Below are positions 44,596 through 52,590 of a stretch of DNA of 64,000 nt, one piece after another; the first letter of the stretch is position 1, and every line of letters begins with the position of its first letter. Below the pieces are notes generated by a model. It saw only the letters and a list, made by a program, of their open reading frames with translations. It was not told where the DNA came from and did not search any database. The stretch is taken from assembly GCF_011751745.2 (NCBI RefSeq), contig NZ_CP061170.1, positions 62,001-126,000 on the forward strand, given 5' to 3'. The DNA comes from Paramicrobacterium fandaimingii (GTDB lineage Bacteria > Actinomycetota > Actinomycetes > Actinomycetales > Microbacteriaceae). A program made the position numbers and the translations under genes.

Positions 44596-45488
44596 TTGAG
44601 ATCCTCGAGCTTCACGCCGGCTACCGCGGCAATTTCGGTGAACGCGTCGAAGAGGCTCGGCTCGGGGGCGATGATGACATCCAGGCCGACGAACGAGCTG
44701 TAGGCACCGAGGGTTTCCTTGTTCTTTTCGGAGAAGACCTTCGGCAGCGCCTCCTCGAGCAGTGTGCGCGTTTCATCGTCGAGGGACTGACGTGCGAGCA
44801 CCGTGCCCATGACATCCATCGACGGGCTTTCGCCCACACCGCGCCACTCGCCGTCGGCGAAGGGAAACATGGGGGCGCCCAACTCAGTGAGCATGATCGC
44901 CGTGCACGCGGCATCCACCTGACCTTGTTCGAGAGCCGCAAAGCTGCCCTCATGGCCACCGGCAAAGATCGCTTCGTAATCTGTGCCCTGCTCGAGCCCA
45001 GCCTGGTGGAGCATGTACACCGGCATGAAGTACCCAGAACTGGATGCCGGGTCGGCGAAGGCGACGGTCTTGCCTTTGAGGTCTTCGAGCTTCTGAATGG
45101 GTGAGCCGTCGAGCACGACGCAGGTCGAGACGGCTTCGTCGTTGCCCTCCCACGCAAGGAGCGCGTCGACCTCGCCTGTGTTCACGGCCAAGGCAGACGG
45201 GAAGCCGCTCATAATGCCGATATCGACGTGGTCGGCGCGTATCGCCTCGACCACACTGAGATAGTCGGGCACATCGGTAACTTCGACCTCTCGCCCGGTA
45301 TCTTCTTCAAGCAGCTCGACGAGAGCGTCGACCGGGTTTTCTTGCGTGGGGTCGTCGGAGATGGGGAGGGTGGCGATGGTGATGGGTGCATCGGAGCTGG
45401 CGGCTCCAGCTTCAGACGCTGAACAGCCGGCGAGAGCGAGAGCGGAGATGCTGAGCACGCCCAGTGCGGGGAGGGTATAGCGGCGCAT
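44592..45488 (-). CDS. phnD: Phosphate/phosphite/phosphonate ABC substrate-binding lipoprotein (PhnD-like)
   Basis: This 298-aa protein has a signal peptide ending in lipobox LALAGC (Cys22), then a type II periplasmic-binding fold: PITIATLPISDDPTQENP, VEVTDVPDYLSVVEAIRADH, DIGIMSGFPSALA, and KGKTVAFADPASSSGY, the last being the PhnD/PtxB family signature. It captures a phosphorus oxyanion or organophosphonate outside the cell. It is the first gene of the operon phnD-phnC-phnE-phosphatase-tetR. No C-P lyase or phosphite dehydrogenase gene is in the window. Confidence 0.9.
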   Translation of the reverse strand: MRRYTLPALGVLSISALALAGCSASEAGAASSDAPITIATLPISDDPTQENPVDALVELLEEDTGREVEVTDVPDYLSVVEAIRADHVDIGIMSGFPSALAVNTGEVDALLAWEGNDEAVSTCVVLDGSPIQKLEDLKGKTVAFADPASSSGYFMPVYMLHQAGLEQGTDYEAIFAGGHEGSFAALEQGQVDAACTAIMLTELGAPMFPFADGEWRGVGESPSMDVMGTVLARQSLDDETRTLLEEALPKVFSEKNKETLGAYSSFVGLDVIIAPEPSLFDAFTEIAAVAGVKLEDLK

Positions 45489-45518
45489 TGTGCCCTTTCG
45501 AGGTGGGAGGCACTCGCG

Positions 45519-45576
45519 AGGAATTGCGAGACCACCAGTATTCGAACTCCCGAAGGTTGCCAGGAATTACGAGACC
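45519..45576 (-). promoter_or_regulatory. Two 15-nt direct repeats upstream of phnD
   Basis: AGGAATTGCGAGACC (45519-45533) and AGGAATTACGAGACC (45562-45576) differ at one base and are 43 bp apart. A TCGAATG/CATTCGA inverted repeat lies further upstream at 45585-45612. The region precedes the phn-like operon and is the natural place for phosphate-responsive control. The regulator is unknown. Confidence 0.5.
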
Positions 45577-45709
45577 GGTGTACATCGAATGGAACACCAG
45601 ATGAACATTCGAGTGAGGACCTGGCGCTCTGCCGACCGGATGCGAGGGGTGAAAAGGCGAGCTACCGTCAGTACGTCGACGAGCGAGAGCAGTTGAAGAA
45701 TGCGGGCGC

Positions 45710-46369
45710 TTACCAGCCGCGGGCGCGCCAGTCGGGGAGCGAAGGGCGTTCGGCACCAAGCGTCGTCGGGTCGCCATGGCCCGGGAACACCCGCGTGCTG
45801 TCGGGGAACCGCTCGAAGAGACGTGACGAGACATCGGTGAAGAGCTGATCGAACCGCACGGGATCGTCGCCCGTGTTTCCGACGCCACCGGGAAAGAGAC
45901 TGTCCCCAGTGAACAGCAGTGTCGGCTTCCCAGACACTGCGAGTGCGACCGAGCCCGGCGTGTGGCCCCGAAGCGCGATGACCTCGAGCGTGATGCCATC
46001 GATGCTCACACGGTCGCCATGGTCGAGCAGCACGTCGGCTTCGACGCCGCGCTCGGCGGTGAGCTGCGCAGCATCCGCTCGCCCGATCGCCACGCGCGCG
46101 CCCGTCTGATTCGCGATCTCTGCCGTGGCACGTGTGTGATCCCAGTGGGCGTGCGTCGTCACGATGGTGACCAGGCGCGTCGCGCCTTCGGCATCCTGCT
46201 CGCCATCGTGGAACAGGGTAGAAATGGATGCTGTATCAGCCGCCGCATCGATGAGCACCTGTTCACCTGACTTCCGGGCCGTGACGAGATAGACGGCGTT
46301 GTTCATCGACGAGACGAAGGTGCGGCGCACGGTGAATTCTGGCCGATCGACGACGATCTCGGAGACCAC
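45710..46369 (-). CDS. MBL-fold metallo-hydrolase
   Basis: This 219-aa protein has the metal motif THAHWDH (HxHxDH) near residue 76, GHTPGSVALAV near 134 and FTGDSLFPGGVGNT near 150, with a late FPGHGDPT His. The glyoxalase II-like pattern suggests a thioester or lactone hydrolase. The GTG at 46369 is chosen because GGAG lies 5 nt upstream and the conserved region starts just after; longer starts would enter unrelated sequence. It is divergent from the glycosyltransferase gene. Confidence 0.88.
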   Translation of the reverse strand: MVSEIVVDRPEFTVRRTFVSSMNNAVYLVTARKSGEQVLIDAAADTASISTLFHDGEQDAEGATRLVTIVTTHAHWDHTRATAEIANQTGARVAIGRADAAQLTAERGVEADVLLDHGDRVSIDGITLEVIALRGHTPGSVALAVSGKPTLLFTGDSLFPGGVGNTGDDPVRFDQLFTDVSSRLFERFPDSTRVFPGHGDPTTLGAERPSLPDWRARGW

Positions 46370-46495
46370 GGCAACTCCATTCGAGCGAGGCTGGTCACTC
46401 CACTCTGCCACGAGACGGTGCCACGAGGAGCCATGGATGACTATCAGTAATGCGTAGCCACGTAGTTCTCGTGCGGGCGAACGTACAATGATGCG

Positions 46496-47701
46496 ATGAA
46501 GGCGCTCCTCGTGACGACGGGCAGTCGCGGCGACGTCGAGCCGTTCGTGGCGCTGGCGCGCGGGCTTGCAGACGCTGGGCACCGCCCAACGCTCGCCGCT
46601 CCCGCACGGTTCCGTGCGCTCACCGAGGCGCATGGCATCGCGTTCATCGCGCTGGACGACAGCCTGTTCGAGCTGCAAGACGCACTGGCGCACAAGGGCA
46701 CATTCGCGGCCGTGACGGGGGCCGCGCGGGCGAAATCGGCGTTGACGCTCTTTCTGAACGACGTCGCCGATCTCGCCGAAATTTCTACAGACGTCGTCGT
46801 CTACCACCCGAAGACGCTTGCCGCTCCTCTTGTCGCGGAGCGCCTTGGCGTTCCGTCGATCGCGGCGCAGCTGATCCCGCTCTACCAGCCCACGTCGGCG
46901 TTCCCCTCGCCGCTGCTGGGCATCCCCGTTCCGCGGGCGTTGAACCGCACGAGCTGGCGTCTGAGTTCAGCAATCGAGGCACCGTGGCGCGGCATGCTCC
47001 GCTCGCTGCACCGAGATCGACTGCGACTGTCGACGCCGCTCATCGGCATTGCCGACCGCATCGCGGCCGAAGGTGCCCTCAATCCCTGGAGTCCGCACCT
47101 GCTGCCGGCTCCCGACGACTGGCCCACGATCGCCGAGCCGCTCGGGTTCTGGCGGCTACCCGCCGTTTCGGAAGAGCCCTCGCCGGAGCTCGTCGAGTTT
47201 CTCAATGACGGCGAGCCGCCCGTGTATGTCGGTTTCGGCAGCATGGTCTCGAAGCATCCGGATGCTGTGGGTGAGGCCGTTCGCGATGCGTTGCGCCGCG
47301 TCGGACGCCGAGGGATCGTCGTGACCGGGGCTGGGGCAGTGGAGCTCGAAGGCGACGACAGCATCCTCGTTCTCGACCACGTTTCACATGACTGGCTGCT
47401 GCCCCGCACGGCCGTCGCTGTGCACCATGGCGGCGTGGGGACGGTCGGCGCGGCATTGTCGGCCGGTGTTCCGCAGGTGATCCGCCCGTTCCTCGGCGAC
47501 CAGCGGTTCTGGGCGAGGCGCGTGTCCGAGATTGGCGCGGGCGTCAGGCTGCGGCAGCTCACGGCGGAGGCGCTTGCGGAGGCGATCGTCGCGGCGCAAT
47601 CATGTGCGCCTCGAGCGCGGGCGCTCGCCGACAGCATCCGGGCAAGCGATGACGGTGTGACGAAGGCAGTGTGTCGAATCGAGACTCTGGTCGCCGCCTA
47701 G
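46496..47701 (+). CDS. GT1-family glycosyltransferase (UGT/sterol glucosyltransferase-like)
   Basis: This 401-aa protein begins with TTGSRGDVEPFVALARGL, the acceptor-side hallmark of the UGT-like family. The donor-binding C-terminal half has VYVGFGSMVSKHP, VLDHVSHDWLLP and HHGGVGTVGAALSAGVPQVI. It probably moves a sugar from a nucleotide sugar to a lipid or natural product. TACAAT at 46484-46489 lies 6 nt before ATG, so it is likely leaderless. No pathway neighbours indicate the acceptor. Confidence 0.9.
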   Translation: MKALLVTTGSRGDVEPFVALARGLADAGHRPTLAAPARFRALTEAHGIAFIALDDSLFELQDALAHKGTFAAVTGAARAKSALTLFLNDVADLAEISTDVVVYHPKTLAAPLVAERLGVPSIAAQLIPLYQPTSAFPSPLLGIPVPRALNRTSWRLSSAIEAPWRGMLRSLHRDRLRLSTPLIGIADRIAAEGALNPWSPHLLPAPDDWPTIAEPLGFWRLPAVSEEPSPELVEFLNDGEPPVYVGFGSMVSKHPDAVGEAVRDALRRVGRRGIVVTGAGAVELEGDDSILVLDHVSHDWLLPRTAVAVHHGGVGTVGAALSAGVPQVIRPFLGDQRFWARRVSEIGAGVRLRQLTAEALAEAIVAAQSCAPRARALADSIRASDDGVTKAVCRIETLVAA

Positions 47702-47803
47702 CCTCACCGTTGGGGCGCGTGAGATGCCATGCTGCCGTGACGTCACAGTGTCGCGTTGGCGCTCGCAGTGAAAGAATGGTCGTGGCGAGCGGGAGGAGCA
47801 GTG

Positions 47804-48511
47804 ATGATCGAAATCACCTGGCTGCCCGACACGCTTCTCACCGAGCTGATCCTGCTGTGCATCGCGTTCGCGCTTTCGGCGATTGTCGGGTTCGAACGCC
47901 AGCGTCAGCTGAAATCGGCCGGCATGCGCACGCATGCCGTCGTTGGGCTCGGTGCTGCGCTTTTCACGCTGGTCTCGGCGTATGGCTTCCAGAACGTGCT
48001 CGGGGCCGATATCGTGCTCGACCCGTCGCGCATCGCAGCGCAGATCGTCTCGGGGATCGGCTTTCTCGGTGCCGGTGTCATCTTCGTGCGTCAGAACATC
48101 GTCAACGGGCTCACCACTGCCGCGTCCATCTGGGTGACCGCCGCCATCGGCATGGCCTGCGGTGCCGGGATGCCCGTCGTTGCCGCAGCGACAACGGTGC
48201 TGTACCTGATCGCGGTCATGGCGCTGAGCGCCATCTCACTGCGCATCCCGTCTGCGGATCGCAGCGTGAGGTTTTCTGTGACCTATCGCAATCACAAGGG
48301 TGCGCTGCGGCGAATTCTCGCGTGTGCGACGGAACTCGGGTACCAGACCGCTCTCACCAGCACTCGGAAGGTCGAAGAGACTGATACCGACATGATCGAG
48401 GTGAGCATGCGCTTCACGCGGCCTAAGGCCGGACCGACTGACGACCTAGTCGAGGCGCTGTCCGAAGTTGAGGACGTGCTGTCCGTCTCACCGCCAGACA
48501 ATGATGACTGA
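47804..48511 (+). CDS. MgtC/SapB-family membrane protein
   Basis: This 235-aa protein has four to five N-terminal spans with family motifs IVGFERQRQLKSAGMRTHAVVG cut by a polar loop, GIGFLGAGVIF and GLTTAASIWVTAAIGMACG. A cytosolic ACT-like C-terminal domain of about 80 residues follows. MgtC proteins adapt membrane energetics and magnesium homeostasis; the transport role is unproven. GGAGG lies 7 nt before ATG 47804. Confidence 0.92.
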   Translation: MIEITWLPDTLLTELILLCIAFALSAIVGFERQRQLKSAGMRTHAVVGLGAALFTLVSAYGFQNVLGADIVLDPSRIAAQIVSGIGFLGAGVIFVRQNIVNGLTTAASIWVTAAIGMACGAGMPVVAAATTVLYLIAVMALSAISLRIPSADRSVRFSVTYRNHKGALRRILACATELGYQTALTSTRKVEETDTDMIEVSMRFTRPKAGPTDDLVEALSEVEDVLSVSPPDNDD

Positions 48512-48558
48512 AGCGAGCGAGGAACTTCTGTGACCGATGATCGAGAGCGGAGGTCGCG

Positions 48559-49128
48559 ATGCTGAATCGAGTCACCGTCTTCACCGGGTCTGCCGCCGGA
48601 CATGACCCTCTGTACGCGACAGCGGTGACGGAGTTCGCACACGCCCTCGCCGATGCGGGGATCGGTGCCGTGTACGGTGGCGGACACGTGGGGCTGATGG
48701 GTGCTTTCGCCGACGCGCTCGTGGAGCGTGGCGGCGAGGTGCGCGGCGTTATGCCGCAGGCGCTCGTCGATCGTGAGATTGCGCACACGAGGCTCACACA
48801 CCTTGAGGTCGTCGCGAACATGCATCAGCGCAAAGAGCGCATGGCTGAACTGGGTGACGGGTTCGTCGCCCTGCCGGGCGGCGCGGGCACCCTCGAGGAG
48901 CTCTTCGAAGCGTGGACGTGGCAGCAGCTCGGCATCCACGCGAAGCCTGTTGCGCTATTCGACGTCGATGGGTTTTGGCAGCCGCTTGTGCAGATGATCG
49001 CGTCGATGACCGAGAAGGGGTTCATCGCGTCGGCGTTCAGTGATGCCTTGATTGTCGAGGAGGACCCGCGGGCGCTGTTGAAGGCGATGATGGCGTGGTC
49101 GCCGCTCGCGCCGAAATGGGAGCGGTGA
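48559..49128 (+). CDS. LOG-family nucleoside monophosphate phosphoribohydrolase
   Basis: This 189-aa Rossmann-like protein has VFTGSAAGHDPLY, VYGGGHVGLMGAFADA, the catalytic RKERM region near residue 93 and the signature LPGGAGTLEELFE near 104. LOG enzymes release the base from nucleoside 5-monophosphates (cytokinin-activating in plants). It is followed by the convergent VapC gene only 7 nt away. Confidence 0.92.
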   Translation: MLNRVTVFTGSAAGHDPLYATAVTEFAHALADAGIGAVYGGGHVGLMGAFADALVERGGEVRGVMPQALVDREIAHTRLTHLEVVANMHQRKERMAELGDGFVALPGGAGTLEELFEAWTWQQLGIHAKPVALFDVDGFWQPLVQMIASMTEKGFIASAFSDALIVEEDPRALLKAMMAWSPLAPKWER

Positions 49129-49135
49129 CAAGCCG

Positions 49136-49534
49136 CTACGAGTTCGGTGCGTGAATTGCGACGCGCACTCCCAGCGCCGCGGCGGCGCTGGCGAGCCTCT
49201 GATCGAACGTCGCGAGACTCGAACCCGTTTCGATAGCAGCGTCGAGAACGCAGCAGTCAGGAAGCTTCAGCGATGCTTCCGCGCGCAGTGTGGCCAAGCG
49301 GGCTGCGCCGCCAGCGCCCGGTGCCCACTCTGAGATTCCGAGGCCGTCAAGTGCCCGGAGCGCGACGGTCTCGCGGCGGGCGCGTATGGGACCAACGAGA
49401 ATTTCGGCGAGCGTCAGTGAGTGTGCGAGATAGCCGTCGCTGAACGTGGAGCGAAAAAAGAATTCGGCCCGATCGTGGTGGTCGTCCTCACGTGAAAGAA
49501 TCGCGAAAACGACGCTTGCGTCGAGAACAATCAT
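49136..49534 (-). CDS. vapC: PIN-domain toxin VapC-like
   Basis: This 132-aa protein starts MIVLDASVVFAIL with the first catalytic Asp, has a conserved Glu in SLTLAEILVGP near residue 44, and Asp pairs in KLPDCCVLDAA near 92-98 and LATFDQRL near 110. It is probably an RNase cutting tRNA or other RNA. The ATG overlaps the antitoxin stop (ATGA at 49531-49534), forming a standard two-gene TA operon. Confidence 0.92.
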   Translation of the reverse strand: MIVLDASVVFAILSREDDHHDRAEFFFRSTFSDGYLAHSLTLAEILVGPIRARRETVALRALDGLGISEWAPGAGGAARLATLRAEASLKLPDCCVLDAAIETGSSLATFDQRLASAAAALGVRVAIHAPNS

Positions 49535-49794
49535 TCAGGCCAGTCCTGGCGAAGGCTCTGGAGGTGATCGCGTTCGTACGCGACATCGAGAAGCCCAGAC
49601 GCGAAGTCAATCGCTTCGTGACGGCGCTCGAGTTGGGAGTCAGTCTCGTCGGCAATGGCCGCTGCTCCTGTTGCGAAGAGCCGAGTCACCAGTTCGCTTC
49701 GCGTTGCCTCGGGCCAGCGCTCCTGGGCAATCTCCAATGCCCGCCTGACATCGTCAGTCTGGGTCACCTGGAATCGAGGCAACATGGTGGGCAT
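49531..49794 (-). CDS. vapB: VapB-like antitoxin
   Basis: This 87-aa protein has an N-terminal MLPRFQVTQTDDVRRALEIA region fitting a ribbon-helix-helix-type DNA-binding start, and an acidic C-terminus (ERDHLQSLRQDWPE) that likely plugs the VapC active site. The mRNA is probably leaderless: TACACT at 49802-49807 (minus strand) lies 7 nt before ATG. A 9-bp inverted repeat covers this -10 box and would permit conditional self-repression. Confidence 0.85.
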   Translation of the reverse strand: MPTMLPRFQVTQTDDVRRALEIAQERWPEATRSELVTRLFATGAAAIADETDSQLERRHEAIDFASGLLDVAYERDHLQSLRQDWPE

Positions 49795-49802
49795 AGTGTT
49801 CA

Positions 49803-49831
49803 GTGTACCACTCGGCAGTTCGGTGGTACAC
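49803..49831. promoter_or_regulatory. Inverted repeat operator upstream of vapBC
   Basis: GTGTACCAC (49803-49811) and GTGGTACAC (49823-49831) are exact inverted copies separated by 11 nt. The site overlaps the -10 box of vapB, as expected for self-repression by VapBC. Confidence 0.75.
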
Positions 49832-49923
49832 CGACCCGTTAAGTCACGTTCATGCCCGAACCTAGTGGATTACTCCACCTGTCAATGCTCGATTACTCCA
49901 GTGATACCTGGTTATTCTCGGGT

Positions 49924-50478
49924 TCAGTTGCCCGTCGGTGGATACGTGACTGAATCATCCGGATGGGTGACGGCTCCGGACGTCAGACTGGCGGCATCCG
50001 CTTTCGCCGCACTCATGATGTGACGCACGTCCTCGCCGTGGGTCAGCAGGTGGTCCGCGATAATCCTCCGGTGGCACCGCCACCACACTGCCTCGGAGCA
50101 CATGATCGCCACCGGTGCCGCTTCCTGCTCCTGTCGTAACCGGTCAAGACCGTGTCGAAAGCTCTCGCTCAGCGCGTAGTCAGCGTAGTTGTGGAAGCTG
50201 CGGTTCTTCCAGAATGCGTTCACCCCGAACGCGACCTCTTTCGAGACCGGTCGACGACCTGCGAGTTCCTCGATGCGCTGGTAGCCGACGCCGACGGCGG
50301 ACAATGAGGCGGCGAGGGCATCATCGTTGAACTGAGGGTGGGCGCGCGAGCCCGGGAGCTTGCGCACGTCGACGATCCGCTCGACGCCGTGCTCTCGCAG
50401 CATCCCAATGAATTCGTCGATCGAGCGGTCAGAGTGCCCGATCGTGAAAATCGGCGGGCGGGTTGCTGATTCAGGCAC
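49924..50478 (-). CDS. DUF488 family protein
   Basis: This 184-aa protein has the DUF488 layout: FTIGHSDRSIDEFIGMLREH, VDVRKLPGSRAHPQFN, and the terminal conserved MCSEAVWWRCHRRIIADHLL near residue 132. The biochemical function of DUF488 is unknown; conserved Cys, Arg and His residues suggest a nucleotide- or metal-dependent role. The GTG start lies 5 nt after the DUF2945 stop, so the two are one operon. Confidence 0.9.
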   Translation of the reverse strand: MPESATRPPIFTIGHSDRSIDEFIGMLREHGVERIVDVRKLPGSRAHPQFNDDALAASLSAVGVGYQRIEELAGRRPVSKEVAFGVNAFWKNRSFHNYADYALSESFRHGLDRLRQEQEAAPVAIMCSEAVWWRCHRRIIADHLLTHGEDVRHIMSAAKADAASLTSGAVTHPDDSVTYPPTGN

Positions 50479-50483
50479 GGATG

Positions 50484-50696
50484 CTACTTCGGCACGTGCG
50501 TCAGAGCAGAACCCTTGTGCGCCGCGATGTGGTCCGTCTTGTCGCTCGCGATCTCATATTGCGGGTCGTCGTCAGACGCGTGCCGCGTATGACCCTTGTA
50601 GGTGAAGTCTGCCGTGTGCACCTTCGTGATGGTTCCGGAGACATTACCAGCCTCGGAATTCCAGCTCACGTGGTCGCCAACGCTGAACTCTGGCAT
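50484..50696 (-). CDS. DUF2945/HVA1-family small TUDOR-like protein
   Basis: This 70-aa protein, MPEFSVGDHVSWNSEAGNVS followed by GTITKVHTADF and a conserved YEIASDKTDHIAAHKGSAL end, fits the DUF2945 or hypervirulence-associated TUDOR family. It probably folds as a small beta barrel; the function is unknown. Only this C-terminal part of a longer open frame has homology. It precedes the DUF488 gene in one operon. Confidence 0.88.
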   Translation of the reverse strand: MPEFSVGDHVSWNSEAGNVSGTITKVHTADFTYKGHTRHASDDDPQYEIASDKTDHIAAHKGSALTHVPK

Positions 50697-50767
50697 CGCT
50701 ACCGCCTTTCTTGTGACCTCCCGCCATCGTACGACTGATGGTGGCCGAGGCGCGCGGGGCGGCTCTC

Positions 50768-51124
50768 TCAGAGATACGACACAAGCAGCACGACCGTCGA
50801 CAGAGCCAGCATTCCGAGGCAGTTGAGCCAGAACTCGCTGCCCGTGAACCGTGCGCGAATGTGCGAGTAGGCAGCCGCTACGAAATAGCAGACGATGCCG
50901 ACGTTCGCCGCGAAGGCGATGCCGGGTACCCAGAGGCCCACGGCGAGCCCGGCCACAGCCAACAGTTTGATCACGAGCAGTGTCCACCACCACTCCCGCG
51001 GAAACCCGACGCCGTTGAGGCAGTCGCGAATGAATTTCGGCGGTCTGATCGACATTGCGGCATCGCTCAGAACGACTATGGCGAGAAGCGCGGTGAGCCA
51101 CCACGGTTCGGGAAGCAGAATCAT
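50768..51124 (-). CDS. DoxX-like membrane protein
   Basis: This 118-aa protein has four predicted spans (about residues 8-24, 45-65, 70-87 and 100-117), with KFIRDCLNGVGFPREWWWTL between spans 1 and 2. The size and pattern match the DoxX-like family (DUF6640/DoxX_2). The function is unknown. Its ATG overlaps the tetR stop (ATGA at 51121-51124), so it is the second gene of a regulator-effector operon. Confidence 0.82.
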   Translation of the reverse strand: MILLPEPWWLTALLAIVVLSDAAMSIRPPKFIRDCLNGVGFPREWWWTLLVIKLLAVAGLAVGLWVPGIAFAANVGIVCYFVAAAYSHIRARFTGSEFWLNCLGMLALSTVVLLVSYL

Positions 51125-51732
51125 CGGTTCTCCAGGTGATCGGTCATGACGAGTGAGACAACGTTTTGCAGCTCAGCGAGTGCCGTGGATACGTCGGAAT
51201 CGCCGCCCGCCCAGGCGAACAAAACGCCGAGGTACGCGAAGTACACAGCCCGGGATGCTGTGCGGGCACGGTCGTGGGACATGCCCGATGCCTCGAATTC
51301 GATGGCGATAGCAGCCCGGAGGGTGTCAGCAAGTTCGGCGAAGATCGCCGATTGATGGGCACCGCGAACGAGGACGGCGGCGTATTCGCGCGAGAGCTCC
51401 TGGTCGCGGCTGAAGAGTTCAAGAAAGGGGCGAAGGTGCGCAGTGATCCGCTCGGGTGCGAGCGGGGCATCCTGCTCACCGCGTGATGTGTGCTGGGATA
51501 CCTGAGCGTTCTGCCTCTGCGCGATTGACGCCTCGAACACGGCTGCGAGCAGCGCGCTCTTGTCGCCGACGGACATGACTGTGCCCGTGCTCACTCGCGC
51601 CTCGAGCGCGATCTGGCGGATGGACGTCGCAGCGAAACCCTGCTGTCGAAACAGGCGATCAGCAATGCTGATGACGTGGCGTCGCGTGGTGGCGCGCTGT
51701 TCTGCGCGTGACTGAACCTGTTCACTGAACAT
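51121..51732 (-). CDS. TetR-family regulator, operon with DoxX gene
   Basis: This 203-aa protein has an HTH at about residues 35-65 (SIRQIALEARVSTGTVMSV) and a helical C-terminal domain. The first codons (ATGTTCAGTGAACAGGTTCA) lie inside and next to a perfect 16-bp palindrome at 51724-51739. TAGCGT at 51741-51746 (minus strand) lies 8 nt before ATG, so +1 is at or next to the start codon and no leader is present. It likely represses itself and the DoxX-like gene by binding at +1. Confidence 0.88.
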   Translation of the reverse strand: MFSEQVQSRAEQRATTRRHVISIADRLFRQQGFAATSIRQIALEARVSTGTVMSVGDKSALLAAVFEASIAQRQNAQVSQHTSRGEQDAPLAPERITAHLRPFLELFSRDQELSREYAAVLVRGAHQSAIFAELADTLRAAIAIEFEASGMSHDRARTASRAVYFAYLGVLFAWAGGDSDVSTALAELQNVVSLVMTDHLENR

Positions 51733-51739
51733 GTTCAGT
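51724..51739. promoter_or_regulatory. Perfect palindrome over the tetR start codon
   Basis: ACTGAACATGTTCAGT is symmetric over 16 bp and contains the ATG of the minus-strand tetR gene (51730-51732). A related half-site TGAACCTGTTCA lies next to it at 51714-51725. It is probably a TetR operator at the transcription start. Confidence 0.8.
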
Positions 51740-51833
51740 CACGCTACTCCGATTCTTCACAACGCGCAAGCGCTGGCATTGTCGAGGGCTCCGCGTAGCA
51801 TGGCCAGACGGCAACCGTCGGAAAGGAGAACTG

Positions 51834-52373
51834 ATGTTCGCGAAGAAGCTCCTGGGGACGAGCGTGCTGGTGACAGCCACCGCACTCACGGGCGCTGCGG
51901 CGACGCAAGACGTCAACAGCCACTGGTACACGAAGCTGCGCAAGCCTGATTTTCAGCCACCGGCCGCGACATTTCCCCTTGTTTGGCCGGCCCTTTACGC
52001 AAGCATCGCCCTGGCCTCGGCGGCCGTGCTCGTGCCGCAAGCGAAGAAGCGGGCCACGCAGAAGCGCCGTGAAAGCCTCGGCGTGCAGGTGACGAGACCG
52101 GATGCTGATCCAGCATCCGACCCGGCTCGCGGATACCGCCGCGCACTCCTGCTCAACCTGGCGCTCAACGCCGGGTGGTCGTGGACCTTCTTCCGCCAGC
52201 ACGACCTCGATCTGGCGCTCGGCACCGCGACGGGCCTTGCGGTCAGCAGTACCGACCTCGCCCGCCGGGCGGGGCGCGTGCACCGCGGTCTCGGCTGGGC
52301 ACTTGTGCCGTACGCCGCGTGGTGTTGGTTTGCGACGGCGCTCACCGCGCGCATTCGCACGCTGAACAGCTGA
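51834..52373 (+). CDS. tspO: TspO/MBR-family membrane protein
   Basis: This 179-aa protein has five spans. Motifs: WYTKLRKPDFQPPAATFPLVWP (residues 31 onward, shortened here) equals the TspO signature WYxxLxKPxFxPP, ALNAGWSWTFF near 104, and AAWCWFATALTARI near the end. A charged loop of about 35 residues (PQAKKRATQKRRE onward) lies between spans 2 and 3, longer than usual. TspO proteins bind porphyrins and are stress-linked. AAAGGAG lies 6 nt before ATG. Confidence 0.9.
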   Translation: MFAKKLLGTSVLVTATALTGAAATQDVNSHWYTKLRKPDFQPPAATFPLVWPALYASIALASAAVLVPQAKKRATQKRRESLGVQVTRPDADPASDPARGYRRALLLNLALNAGWSWTFFRQHDLDLALGTATGLAVSSTDLARRAGRVHRGLGWALVPYAAWCWFATALTARIRTLNS

Positions 52374-52539
52374 GTGCCGGGATCCCTGCGCGGGCGCTTG
52401 CCTAGTTTGCAGAAGAGTCGCTGCTCGTTGACTCCGGCGTGACCAGCCCAGCCTTCGAGCCGCGCGGCGAAGAGTGTCGAGTACGCGGCCAAGGTGCGTC
52501 CGGGCCCCGAACCAGGTGAGCGCCTGATTCAATGGAGGC

Positions 52540-52567
52540 GAGGCAGCATCTCGCACTCCGCTGCCTC
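52540..52567 (+). promoter_or_regulatory. Leader hairpin before aminotransferase gene
   Basis: GAGGCAGC (52540-52547) pairs exactly with GCTGCCTC (52560-52567) in the 5-prime region of the aminotransferase gene, 23 nt before its ATG. It does not resemble a known riboswitch; it may affect translation or mRNA stability. Confidence 0.35.
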
Positions 52568-52590
52568 CGGAGACCCAGAGGGAGCATCAC

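Noticed and set aside
52540..52567. Riboswitch upstream of the aminotransferase gene
   Set aside because: Only a single 8-bp hairpin is present; no glycine, SAM or other known aptamer pattern could be matched.
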